Below, in pieces: positions 40,017 to 47,728 of a DNA stretch of 64,000 nucleotides (positions are counted from its first letter, which is position 1; each line of letters begins with the position of its first letter). This DNA comes from Aquaticitalea lipolytica (GTDB lineage: Bacteria; Bacteroidota; Bacteroidia; Flavobacteriales; Flavobacteriaceae): NCBI RefSeq assembly GCF_014641635.1, contig NZ_BMIC01000002.1:248001-312000 (forward strand). Reading direction: 5' to 3'. Both the position numbers and the translations under genes were made by a program. The notes beneath the pieces are model-generated. The model did no database searches. It saw nothing but the letters and a program-made list of their open reading frames with translations, and was not told the DNA's origin.

Positions 40017-40024
40017 TATATTTG
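40017..40024 (+). promoter_or_regulatory. Probable -7 box of the 74-aa membrane protein gene
   Basis: TATATTTG matches the consensus 33 bases before the ATG at 40058. Confidence 0.45.
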
Positions 40025-40057
40025 ATTTCCAAACCAAATCTTTTAAATACTTAAGTT

Positions 40058-40282
40058 ATGCTTAATTTAATTAACCTAAACCTCGTAGTCAGCACAATGC
40101 AGCTTACTATTGTCCTAATAATTACCGCTGCAGTCTTCTTATTTTTTATTGTTCTTGCAATTATAAAAATGTACAAATTAAAAGCTGAAAACAAACGTCT
40201 TTTAGATAGTGATGCTTTTAAGTTTGATGTTGATGAAAGTTATAAAGATTTTACTGAAGGACATTTATACGATAATAAATAA
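40058..40282 (+). CDS. Small single-span membrane protein
   Basis: This 74-residue protein has one transmembrane helix (about residues 17-37, QLTIVLIITAAVFLFFIVLAI). A Lys-rich juxtamembrane segment and an acidic tail, FKFDVDESYKDFTEGHLYDNK, follow. A second in-frame ATG at 40097 would give a 61-residue form starting MQLTIVL, which may be the real product because the first 13 residues are not needed for the helix. It is flanked by its own promoter and a strong terminator. No family is known to me. Confidence 0.65.
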   Translation: MLNLINLNLVVSTMQLTIVLIITAAVFLFFIVLAIIKMYKLKAENKRLLDSDAFKFDVDESYKDFTEGHLYDNK

Positions 40283-40298
40283 TATTAATTTATATAAT

Positions 40299-40328
40299 AA
40301 AAAAGCCAGCATAATTGCTGGCTTTTTT
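40299..40328. terminator. Bidirectional hairpin terminator before ettA
   Basis: Stem AAAAAAGCCAGCA/TGCTGGCTTTTTT with an ATTA-type loop. It serves the plus-strand small membrane gene and the minus-strand ettA. Confidence 0.92.
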
Positions 40329-40339
40329 ATTGACTGTTA

Positions 40340-42028
40340 TTATCTAACTAGTTTTTTGTATTTAATACGTTTTGGAGCTACATCACCTAAACGTTTTTTT
40401 CTGTTTTCTTCATAGTCACTAAAACTACCTTCGAAGAAATATACCTCAGAGTTCCCTTCAAAAGCTAGAATGTGTGTACAAATTCTGTCTAAAAACCATC
40501 TGTCGTGGCTAATAACAACTGCACATCCTGCAAAATTTTCAAGACCTTCTTCTAAAGCTCTTAATGTATTAACATCTAAGTCGTTAGTTGGCTCATCTAA
40601 AAGTAATACGTTACCTTCTTCTTTAAGAGTCATTGCTAAATGCAAGCGGTTTCGCTCACCTCCAGATAACAACTTAACCTTCTTGTTTTGCTCGCTTCCC
40701 GAAAAATTAAATCGACTTAAATAAGCACGAGAGTTTACTTGTTTTCCTCCCATTAAAACTAACTCTTGCTCATCACTAAAGTTTTGCCAAATTGATTTTT
40801 CAGGATCTATATTAGAGTGCTTTTGATCTACATAAGCGATTTTTGCTGTATCTCCAACTTTAAATTCTCCTTTATCTGAGGTTTCTTCTCCCATTATCAT
40901 TCTAAAAATAGTGGTTTTACCAGCTCCATTAGGACCAATAACACCAACAATTCCTGCTTGTGGAAGATTAAAGTTTAAATTGTCATATAACAACTTGTCA
41001 TCATAACCTTTACTTACACCAATAGCTTCGATAACATTTGTTCCTAAACGTGGTCCATTAGGGATGTAAATTTCAAGTTTTTCGTCAAGTTGTTTTTGAT
41101 CTTGACTCATTAATTTATCGTAATTATTCAAACGTGCTTTTTGTTTCGTCTGACGTCCTTTTGCGCCTTGACGAACCCATTCTAACTCACGCTCTAATGT
41201 TTTTTGTCTTTTAGATGCAACCTTACTTTCTTGAGCCATACGCTTAGATTTCTGATCTAGCCAAGAAGAGTAATTTCCTTTCCAAGGAATACCTTCACCT
41301 CTATCAAGTTCTAAAATCCAACCAGCAACATTATCTAAAAAGTATCTATCATGCGTTACTGCGATAACTGTTCCTTTATATTGTGCTAAATGTTGCTCTA
41401 ACCAATGTACAGATTCTGCATCTAAATGGTTTGTTGGCTCATCTAACAATAATACATCAGGCTCTTGTAAAAGTAATCTGCATAATGCTACTCGACGACG
41501 TTCACCTCCAGAAAGTACTTCTATTTTTTTGTCGCCATCAGGAGTACGTAATGCATCCATAGCAATTTCGAGCTTAGTATCAAGTTCCCAAGCATCTGAA
41601 GCATCAATCTTATCTTGTAATTCGGCTTGACGATTCATTAGCTTTTCCATTTTTTCTGGATTGCTATAAACCTCTTCTAAGCCAAACATATCGTTTATTT
41701 TATTGTATTCATCAAGAATAGCTACAGTTTCTGCAGCACCTTCTCGAACAACTTCCATTACGGTTTTGCTTTCATCTAATTGTGGCTCTTGTTCAAGATA
41801 ACCTACTGAATAATCTTGCAAAAATGTAACGTCTCCTTGGTAATTTTTATCTACTCCAGCTATTATTTTAAGTAATGTAGATTTACCAGAACCATTAAGA
41901 CCTAGAATACCTATTTTGGCTCCATAGAAGAAACTTAAATATATATTTTTTAAAACAGGTGTGTCTGCTCCTTTAAATGTCTTGGTTAGACCAGACATTG
42001 AAAAAATCACTTTTTTATCGTCACTCAT
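40340..42028 (-). CDS. ettA: Energy-dependent translational throttle protein EttA
   Basis: This 562-residue ABC-F ATPase binds the ribosomal E site and tunes early translation to the energy state. The two ATPase domains carry Walker A GLNGSGKST (about residue 42) and GPNGAGKTT (about residue 360), signatures LSGGERRRVALCR and LSGGERNRLHLA, and Walker B LLLDEPTNHLD and LLLDEPTNDLD. A linker with lysine and glutamine-rich helices (KRMAQESKVASKRQKTLERELEWVRQG) matches the P-site tRNA interaction motif. No transmembrane helices are present. It starts one base after the 60-residue membrane gene. Confidence 0.95.
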   Translation of the reverse strand: MSDDKKVIFSMSGLTKTFKGADTPVLKNIYLSFFYGAKIGILGLNGSGKSTLLKIIAGVDKNYQGDVTFLQDYSVGYLEQEPQLDESKTVMEVVREGAAETVAILDEYNKINDMFGLEEVYSNPEKMEKLMNRQAELQDKIDASDAWELDTKLEIAMDALRTPDGDKKIEVLSGGERRRVALCRLLLQEPDVLLLDEPTNHLDAESVHWLEQHLAQYKGTVIAVTHDRYFLDNVAGWILELDRGEGIPWKGNYSSWLDQKSKRMAQESKVASKRQKTLERELEWVRQGAKGRQTKQKARLNNYDKLMSQDQKQLDEKLEIYIPNGPRLGTNVIEAIGVSKGYDDKLLYDNLNFNLPQAGIVGVIGPNGAGKTTIFRMIMGEETSDKGEFKVGDTAKIAYVDQKHSNIDPEKSIWQNFSDEQELVLMGGKQVNSRAYLSRFNFSGSEQNKKVKLLSGGERNRLHLAMTLKEEGNVLLLDEPTNDLDVNTLRALEEGLENFAGCAVVISHDRWFLDRICTHILAFEGNSEVYFFEGSFSDYEENRKKRLGDVAPKRIKYKKLVR

Positions 42029-42029
42029 A

Positions 42030-42212
42030 TTATACTCTACCTTTTAATGCGTTAAAAACCCAAGCTATTGCAAAAAAACCTAAGCCAACAGCTGCAAAAC
42101 CCCATCCAGCTACATCATCATACCTAAATGCTCCAAGAGCCATTAATCCTAATCCTACTAAAATCATAATTGTGGTAGCCCAAGCCAACACAGTATTTTT
42201 ATTCATTGCCAT
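42030..42212 (-). CDS. CAL67264-family small membrane protein
   Basis: This 60-residue protein has two transmembrane helices (about residues 7-28 and 36-56), with Gly-rich LGLMALGAFRYDDVAGWGFAAVGLGFFAI and a basic end NALKGRV. I recall this as the flavobacterial CAL67264 membrane family, often placed next to the ABC-F gene. It precedes ettA with one base between stop and start, so they are coupled. The function is unknown; a membrane link to the translational throttle is only a hypothesis. Confidence 0.8.
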   Translation of the reverse strand: MAMNKNTVLAWATTIMILVGLGLMALGAFRYDDVAGWGFAAVGLGFFAIAWVFNALKGRV

Positions 42213-42257
42213 ATTAATTAGTTATTTTATTGGAAGAGCAAATATCGTGTTTTTTAA

Positions 42258-42284
42258 TAAAAAAAGCATCTTTTACAGATGCTT
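42258..42284 (-). terminator. Terminator of the redox operon (minus strand)
   Basis: Stem AAGCATCT/AGATGCTT with a TTTAC-type loop. Read on the minus strand it is followed by seven T, and it lies 29 bases after the pirin stop. Confidence 0.85.
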
Positions 42285-42312
42285 AATTTATCAAATTATA
42301 ATGATTTTTTGG

Positions 42313-43032
42313 TTATATCATTGGAACTTCTATTAATAATAATTCTGAATCTTCATTTGCTGAGATTTTAAAATTATCTGTTTGTGAAACACCTATTGCA
42401 TCACGAGTTTGTAGTTCATTGGTTTCAACAGTTACAGTTCCATGAATATTCATTACATATACACCATGACTATTACTTTTAAGTTTATAATCGAAAGATT
42501 TATCCTTATCCAAATCTATTCTTGATATTATTGCGTCTTGATGAATTTTTAAACTCCCTTCATGATTTTCATCTATTGATGTTACTAATGTTTGAAGTTT
42601 ATTTTTTCGGTCATCTGCATTATAGTATTTTTGACCATAACGTGGCACAACATCTGTTTTATTTGGTATTACCCAAATTTGAAACAAGCTCAAGTAAGCT
42701 TTATCAGAACCATTAATCTCAGAATGCTGTAAACCTTTACCTGCTGACATTATTTGTACTTCTCCTGCTTCGATTGTTTGCCACTCATTATGCATTGAAT
42801 CACGATGTTTTAAACTTCCACTTAATGGAATTGTAATAATCTCCATATTATTATGTGGATGAGTTCCAAATCCCATTTTTGGTGCTATTATATCATCATT
42901 TAACACTCTTAATGCACCAAATTGCATTTTTTCTTGGTTAAAATAATTCGCAAAACTAAAAGAGTGATTAGCTTGTAGCCAACCATGATTAGCAAATCCT
43001 CTGCTATCTGCTTTATGCACTATTGTTTTCAT
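42313..43032 (-). CDS. Pirin-family protein
   Basis: This 239-residue bicupin has the N-terminal cupin metal ligands in THPHNNMEIITIPLSG and GKGLQHSEIN, a YhaK-like pattern. The long N-terminal AHSRGFANHGWLQANHSFSFANYFN-like segment is typical of pirins. Pirins may act as metal-dependent redox sensors or quercetin dioxygenases; the activity here is unknown. It is the last gene of a four-gene operon with MarR, GNAT and a flavin reductase, which suggests a response to electrophilic or redox-active aromatic compounds. Confidence 0.92.
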   Translation of the reverse strand: MKTIVHKADSRGFANHGWLQANHSFSFANYFNQEKMQFGALRVLNDDIIAPKMGFGTHPHNNMEIITIPLSGSLKHRDSMHNEWQTIEAGEVQIMSAGKGLQHSEINGSDKAYLSLFQIWVIPNKTDVVPRYGQKYYNADDRKNKLQTLVTSIDENHEGSLKIHQDAIISRIDLDKDKSFDYKLKSNSHGVYVMNIHGTVTVETNELQTRDAIGVSQTDNFKISANEDSELLLIEVPMI

Positions 43033-43048
43033 TTTATAAATCCTTTCT

Positions 43049-43486
43049 TTATCTTAATTTATCAAGCAAGTCACTTAGTTGTGCTGCTTCATTTTCTGTT
43101 ATGTTTTTTAATAAATCTTCATTAAAATTATCAGCTATGTCATCCAATAATTTTCTTCCTTTAGTTGTTATTTCTATATGTACTACACGTCTATCATCTG
43201 GACATGGTATACGTTCAATTAAATCTTTGGCGCATAATTTATCCATTAACCGAGTTGCATTTGGTGCTCTATCTATCATTCTTTCTTTAATAGTTTGAAC
43301 TTTTAAAGCTTTATTAGCACCTCTCAAAATTCTTAAAATATTATATTGTTGTGGCGAAATGCCATACGGTTTAAAAAAAGTGTTTTGATAACTTGTAATC
43401 CAATTTGCTGTATATAGGATATTGATTAATGCTTTAACCTTATTGTTTGCAAATTTTGAATTTACATCTTTAGAAATATCTCCCAT
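43049..43486 (-). CDS. MarR-family transcriptional regulator
   Basis: This 145-residue protein has a central winged HTH: FFKPYGISPQQYNILRILRGANKALKVQTIKERMIDRAPNATRLMDKLCAKDLIERIPCPDDRRVVHIEITTKGRKLL. The wing DDRR and GRKLL motifs are typical of MarR. Cys residues near the wing (CAKDLI and IPC) might sense redox state, but the sensor mechanism is not proven. It is third in a four-gene operon. The palindrome at 44356-44373 overlaps the operon promoter and is the likely autoregulatory operator. Confidence 0.9.
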   Translation of the reverse strand: MGDISKDVNSKFANNKVKALINILYTANWITSYQNTFFKPYGISPQQYNILRILRGANKALKVQTIKERMIDRAPNATRLMDKLCAKDLIERIPCPDDRRVVHIEITTKGRKLLDDIADNFNEDLLKNITENEAAQLSDLLDKLR

Positions 43487-43496
43487 TTTTTATAGT

Positions 43497-43784
43497 TTAA
43501 GCTAATCTGTCTGAATATTCGTGTTTCTTTTTAAAAACTGCTGCTGCAAAAGGACAAAGTGGAATAACTTTCAACCCTTTATCTCGCATAAACTCTACAG
43601 CTGCTTCAACTAATTTATAGCCTACGCCTTGCCCTTTTAATTTTTCGCTTACTTCTGTATGATCAATTATTATTTTATCACTACCAGCATAAGTGTATGT
43701 CATTTCAGCTTCTTGTTTACCATCTAACTCAACAAAAAACTTTCCTTTTTTACCATTATCTTCTTGTTTAATATTCATAATCAT
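43497..43784 (-). CDS. Small GNAT-like (YidJ/Gcn5-type) acetyltransferase
   Basis: This 95-residue protein matches the short acetyltransferase group that follows the YjdJ pattern: IIDHTEVSEKLKGQGVGYKLVEAAVEFMRDKGLKVIPLCPFAAAVFKKKHEY. The QGVGYKL loop binds acetyl-CoA, and CPFAAAVFKKH is the conserved end. Many family members lack a demonstrated substrate. The start ATG overlaps the upstream reductase stop by four bases (ATGA). It is the second gene of the MarR/pirin operon. Confidence 0.87.
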   Translation of the reverse strand: MIMNIKQEDNGKKGKFFVELDGKQEAEMTYTYAGSDKIIIDHTEVSEKLKGQGVGYKLVEAAVEFMRDKGLKVIPLCPFAAAVFKKKHEYSDRLA

Positions 43785-44311
43785 AAAGCGTTTTTAAATT
43801 GTTCAACTCTATTTTTTAATTCATTATTAAGTTCCTTATCAATAATTTTCCCTTCAGAAAAGTTTGTGTTAAACATTGGCAAAGAAAACTCAGCAACAAT
43901 GTTTGCATTATGCCTTGGAAACCTATCTTTTGCTATTGCTATAACAGAAGCTCCTCCTCTACCTCCAGGCGACGTTGCCATTAATAGCATTGGTTTATCT
44001 TGAAATGTTTTTTGCTCTATTCTAGACATCCAATCAAAAATATTTTTGAAAACAGCTGCATAAGCTCCATTATGTTCAGCTAAAGAAACCATAACACCAT
44101 CAACTTGTTTTATCTTATCGACTAATCGTTTAGCATTTTCTGGATGACCCATTTCAGATTCTAAATCGACACTAAATAATGGTACATCAAAATCATTTAA
44201 GTCTAACACTTCTACTTCTACATTTTCTGCAAGTTCAGACGCATAAGTGACTAACTGCTTATTTATTGATTTTTTACTATTGCTACCTGCAAATGCTATA
44301 ATTTTTTTCAT
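43781..44311 (-). CDS. NAD(P)H-dependent FMN reductase
   Basis: This 176-residue flavodoxin-fold enzyme has AFAGSNSKKSINKQLVTYA for FMN phosphate binding, SLAEHNGAYAAVFKNIFDWM, and ATSPGGRGGASVI. These match NADPH-dependent FMN/quinone reductases. The -7 box at 44335-44342 places the transcription start downstream of the in-frame ATG at 44332, so the ATG at 44311 (MKKIIAFAG) is the best start. It is first in the operon with GNAT, MarR and pirin, consistent with quinone or electrophile detoxification. Confidence 0.9.
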   Translation of the reverse strand: MKKIIAFAGSNSKKSINKQLVTYASELAENVEVEVLDLNDFDVPLFSVDLESEMGHPENAKRLVDKIKQVDGVMVSLAEHNGAYAAVFKNIFDWMSRIEQKTFQDKPMLLMATSPGGRGGASVIAIAKDRFPRHNANIVAEFSLPMFNTNFSEGKIIDKELNNELKNRVEQFKNAL

Positions 44312-44334
44312 TCTGTTTAATTTATTTTCCATGG

Positions 44335-44342
44335 CAAATATA
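44335..44342 (-). promoter_or_regulatory. Promoter of the FMN reductase-GNAT-MarR-pirin operon
   Basis: The minus-strand TATATTTG box has a TTG at about 20 bases upstream (44363-44365). The -33 element falls inside a palindrome. Confidence 0.6.
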
Positions 44343-44355
44343 TAATAAATATTTT

Positions 44356-44373
44356 TATATTCCAAGGAATATA
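44356..44373. promoter_or_regulatory. Palindromic operator, probable MarR site
   Basis: Perfect arms TATATTCC/GGAATATA around an AA centre cover the -33 region of the reductase operon, which itself encodes a MarR regulator. A nearby half-site TTTCCATG follows. Confidence 0.65.
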
Positions 44374-44456
44374 TTTCCATGTTATTTATTTTAACAAAGT
44401 ATTCACTTTTTAAACATCAACTTGTTTCGTAAATTCGTGGCAAATAATTTTTGAAT

Positions 44457-46085
44457 ATGGACTTAAACTTCAATAAAAACGAAGATCACAATAAATTACT
44501 ATTATCCGACTTAAAAAGACGTTTTGCCAAAGTTAAGCTTGGTGGCGGACAAAAAAGTATAGATAAACATCATGCAAAAGGTAAAATGACTGCCAGAGAG
44601 CGTATAGATTATTTATTAGATTCAAAATCGGAAAGCATTGAAATAGGTGGTTTTGCAGGCGAAGGCATGTACGAATCTCATGGTGGCTGTCCTTCTGGAG
44701 GTGTTGTTGTAAAGATAGGTTATGTTAAAGGAAAACAATGCATGGTCGTAGCAAATGATGCAACAGTAAAAGCTGGTGCTTGGTTTCCTATAACTGGAAA
44801 AAAGAATTTACGAGCTCAAGAAATAGCCATAGAAAATAGATTACCAATAATATATTTGGTAGATAGTGCTGGTGTGTATTTACCAATGCAAGATGAAATT
44901 TTTCCTGATAAAGAGCATTTTGGTCGCATTTTTCGTAATAACGCTATAATGAGTAGCATGGGAATTACTCAAATAGCAGCAGTTATGGGAAGCTGTGTTG
45001 CTGGTGGAGCTTATTTACCAATTATGAGTGATGAAGCTTTAATTGTTGATAAAACTGGAAGTATTTTTCTAGCTGGAAGCTATTTAGTGAAAGCTGCTAT
45101 TGGCGAAACGATTGACAACGAAACTCTTGGTGGAGCAACAACACATTGTGAAATTAGTGGTGTTACTGATTATAAAGCTAAAGACGATAAAGATGCTTTA
45201 GACACTATTAAGAACATTATAGATAAAATTGGTGATTATGATAAAGCTGGTTTTAACAGAGTTAAATCTGTAAAACCAAAAGAAGACCCTCAAGATATTT
45301 ATGGAATTATTCCAAGAAGTCGTACTGATCAATACGATATGTATGAAATTATTAAACGTTTAGTTGACAACTCTGAATTTGATGAATATAAAGCAGGTTA
45401 TGGTAAAACAATAATTACAGCATACGCCAGAATTGATGGTTGGGCAGTTGGTATCGTTGCAAACCAACGTCAGCTAGTAAAAACTACAAAAGGCGAAATG
45501 CAATTTGGTGGTGTTATATATAATGATAGTGCTGATAAAGCTACCCGATTTATTGCCAATTGTAATCAGAAAAAAATTCCGTTAGTATTTTTACAAGATG
45601 TTACTGGTTTTATGGTTGGTAGTAAAAGTGAACATGGTGGAATTATTAAAGATGGAGCCAAAATGGTAAATGCTGTAAGTAATTCTGTTGTACCAAAATT
45701 TACTATTGTAATTGGAAATAGCTATGGCGCTGGAAATTATGCAATGTGTGGTAAAGCTTACGACCCAAGGCTTATCGTAGCTTGGCCAAGTGCCGAACTT
45801 GCAGTAATGAGTGGTAATAGTGCTGCTAAAGTATTATTACAAATTGAAACAGCTTCACTTAAAAAGAAAGGTGAAACTATTACTAAAGAAAAAGAAGAAG
45901 AACTTTTTAATAAAATAAAAGATCGTTACGATGCACAAGTATCTCCTTACTATGCTGCTGCTCGAATTTGGACAGATGCTATTATAGATCCTTTAGATAC
46001 AAGAACATGGATTAGTATGGGAATTGAAGCTGCTGACCACGCTCCTATTGAAAAGAAATTTAATTTAGGCATCTTACAAGTTTAA
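44457..46085 (+). CDS. Acyl-CoA carboxylase beta subunit (carboxyltransferase)
   Basis: This 542-residue biotin-dependent carboxyltransferase has N and C crotonase-like domains: GKMTARERIDYLLD, VKIGYVKGKQCMVVANDATVKAGAWFPITGKKNLRAQEIAIENRLPIIYLVDSAGVYLP, and GSCVAGGAYLPIMSDEALIV. The C-terminal half has VFLQDVTGFMVG and VIGNSYGAGNYAMCGKAYDPRLIVAWPSAE. The pattern is closest to the methylcrotonyl-CoA or propionyl-CoA carboxylase beta subunit, with methylcrotonyl more likely. No biotin carboxylase subunit is adjacent. ATG 44457 is preferred to TTG 44451. Confidence 0.87.
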   Translation: MDLNFNKNEDHNKLLLSDLKRRFAKVKLGGGQKSIDKHHAKGKMTARERIDYLLDSKSESIEIGGFAGEGMYESHGGCPSGGVVVKIGYVKGKQCMVVANDATVKAGAWFPITGKKNLRAQEIAIENRLPIIYLVDSAGVYLPMQDEIFPDKEHFGRIFRNNAIMSSMGITQIAAVMGSCVAGGAYLPIMSDEALIVDKTGSIFLAGSYLVKAAIGETIDNETLGGATTHCEISGVTDYKAKDDKDALDTIKNIIDKIGDYDKAGFNRVKSVKPKEDPQDIYGIIPRSRTDQYDMYEIIKRLVDNSEFDEYKAGYGKTIITAYARIDGWAVGIVANQRQLVKTTKGEMQFGGVIYNDSADKATRFIANCNQKKIPLVFLQDVTGFMVGSKSEHGGIIKDGAKMVNAVSNSVVPKFTIVIGNSYGAGNYAMCGKAYDPRLIVAWPSAELAVMSGNSAAKVLLQIETASLKKKGETITKEKEEELFNKIKDRYDAQVSPYYAAARIWTDAIIDPLDTRTWISMGIEAADHAPIEKKFNLGILQV

Positions 46086-46138
46086 CTTTTAATCACTTTT
46101 TTTTGTATCTTAATGGTTGAAATTCAACACTTTTAATC

Positions 46139-46561
46139 ATGGGAACAATAAAATCACTCAACAAATGGGCAAATGCTCATACGTATTTACCTCTTGATCT
46201 TTTAAGAATTGCATTAGGTGTTTTTTTATTCATTAAAGGTATTTTCTTTATGAATAACATGAATTCACTCATTGAACTTTTTGAACCTATTAAAAATATA
46301 CCTGGAGGAATGATTTGGCTACATTATGTATTACCAGCTCATTTTATAGGTGGGATTTTAATTGCTTTTGGTTTACTAACACGTTGGGCAATAATCTCTC
46401 AGCTTCCCATATTAATTGGTGCTGTTATGATAAATGTTTTTGGAGAAATGCACGCTTATAATTTTACAACTGCAGCAGTAACATTACTAATTTGTGTTTT
46501 CTTTTTGTTTTATGGCTCAGGAAAACATTCAGCAGATTATTACTTTAAAATGCAACAGTAA
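46139..46561 (+). CDS. DoxX-family membrane protein
   Basis: This 140-residue protein has four transmembrane helices, with LDLLRIALGVFLFIKGIFFMNN, HFIGGILIAFGLLTRWAIISQLPILIGAVMINVFGE and ITLLICVFFLFYGSGKHSADYYF. This is the DoxX/DUF417-like architecture. DoxX proteins have been linked to redox or detoxification roles, but no substrate is known here. It ends six bases before the convergent menE stop, and no hairpin separates the two. Confidence 0.85.
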   Translation: MGTIKSLNKWANAHTYLPLDLLRIALGVFLFIKGIFFMNNMNSLIELFEPIKNIPGGMIWLHYVLPAHFIGGILIAFGLLTRWAIISQLPILIGAVMINVFGEMHAYNFTTAAVTLLICVFFLFYGSGKHSADYYFKMQQ

Positions 46562-46567
46562 TTAGGG

Positions 46568-47626
46568 CTATTTTATCAATTTTAGGGTTTCTGTACGCTT
46601 AATTTTTCCGTTGGAAGTCATTATGAATTTAGCAACTGAATATATTGCTTTTGGGATTTCAAATTTATTCAACCCTTCAAAAACGGAAGTTTCAAGGAAG
46701 TTTGATTCGCTCTCTAAAACCAAAATAAGTTTTTCGCTAAGCTTGGTATCTGGTAATGAAGCCACAAAAAACTGTTGTTTTATTTTTCCTTTTAGTTTTT
46801 CTTCAATTTGCTCAGGAAACAATTTAATTCCACCTGAATTTATTACATTGTCAATACGTCCTAACCATTCAAATTCGGTATCAGAATGCAGCTTTACTAT
46901 ATCGTTAGTAACTACTATCTTTTTTGAAACTTCAGGAGCATTTACAACCAAACACCCTCTTTCGTCTTGCGAGATAGATACTCCTGGAAGTGTTTTAAAA
47001 TATGGTTCTTGCGCTTGATTATTTAAAGGTTTTAAAGCAATATGCGTAGCCGTTTCTGTCATTCCGTATGTAGCAAACACTTTTGTTTTGAGCGTTTGTG
47101 TTAGCTCAATTAAATGTGTTGATACAGACGAACCACCAACAATAATATTTCTAACATTATGTAAATAACCCATTGTAGATTCTAGTTGCATTGGTAACAT
47201 TGCACAAAAATGGTACACCTTATCGTAATCGAAAATTGGTTGCGATGTTGGTTCTACCAAATCCATTTCCAACCCTAATATCATTGCTCTTACCAACATC
47301 ATTTTTCCAGCAATAAAATTAGTTGGCAAACAATGTAATGCTGTTTTTCCTGGTGTAAGTTTTAGGTAATTTCCCGTTGCAATAGATGAGTTCACCATTG
47401 CTTGCTTACTTAATCTAATAGTCTTAGGTCTTCCTGTAGAACCTGAAGTTTTTACAAGAATATAATCCTTCTCATCAAGCCAATCTAGCAAAAACTTACC
47501 TACAATTTTTTCATATGATTCACCTTCCTTTATAAGACTATAGGCGACCTCTTTTAATTCGTTAAAATCGTAATTATTGCCATTAAGTTTAAATTTTAAA
47601 TGGATTTTATCAAAAGAAGGAATCAT
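46568..47626 (-). CDS. menE: O-succinylbenzoate-CoA ligase-like AMP-binding enzyme
   Basis: This 352-residue adenylate-forming enzyme is shorter than typical MenE (about 450-490). The AMP-binding core is present: VKTSGSTGRPKTIRL (about residue 57), NFIAGKMMLVRAMILGLEMD, TYGMTETATHIALKP, and a C-terminal GRIDNVINSGGIKLFPEQIEEKL. It lacks the usual N-terminal extension, but I know this compact form as flavobacterial MenE. Other men genes in the window (menC, A, B, D, F) support an activating role in menaquinone synthesis. A truncated pseudogene is unlikely, since all core motifs are kept. Confidence 0.87.
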   Translation of the reverse strand: MIPSFDKIHLKFKLNGNNYDFNELKEVAYSLIKEGESYEKIVGKFLLDWLDEKDYILVKTSGSTGRPKTIRLSKQAMVNSSIATGNYLKLTPGKTALHCLPTNFIAGKMMLVRAMILGLEMDLVEPTSQPIFDYDKVYHFCAMLPMQLESTMGYLHNVRNIIVGGSSVSTHLIELTQTLKTKVFATYGMTETATHIALKPLNNQAQEPYFKTLPGVSISQDERGCLVVNAPEVSKKIVVTNDIVKLHSDTEFEWLGRIDNVINSGGIKLFPEQIEEKLKGKIKQQFFVASLPDTKLSEKLILVLESESNFLETSVFEGLNKFEIPKAIYSVAKFIMTSNGKIKRTETLKLIK

Positions 47627-47702
47627 GTTTGGTATAATATTAGATATGCAATATTATAATATTTTTAAAGGTTCTTTAGTAATTATTAAAAATAAATATC
47701 TA

Positions 47703-47710
47703 TATATTTG
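47703..47710 (+). promoter_or_regulatory. Probable -7 box for the DUF3857 pair
   Basis: TATATTTG is an exact consensus match. It favours the ATG at 47729 over an in-frame start at 47708, which lies within the box. Confidence 0.5.
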
Positions 47711-47728
47711 ATTATAAACCTAAATTAT

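Noticed and set aside
46568-47626. MenE as a truncated pseudogene
   Set aside because: It is short, but the AMP-binding, GMTETA and C-terminal motifs are intact and this compact form is usual in the group.
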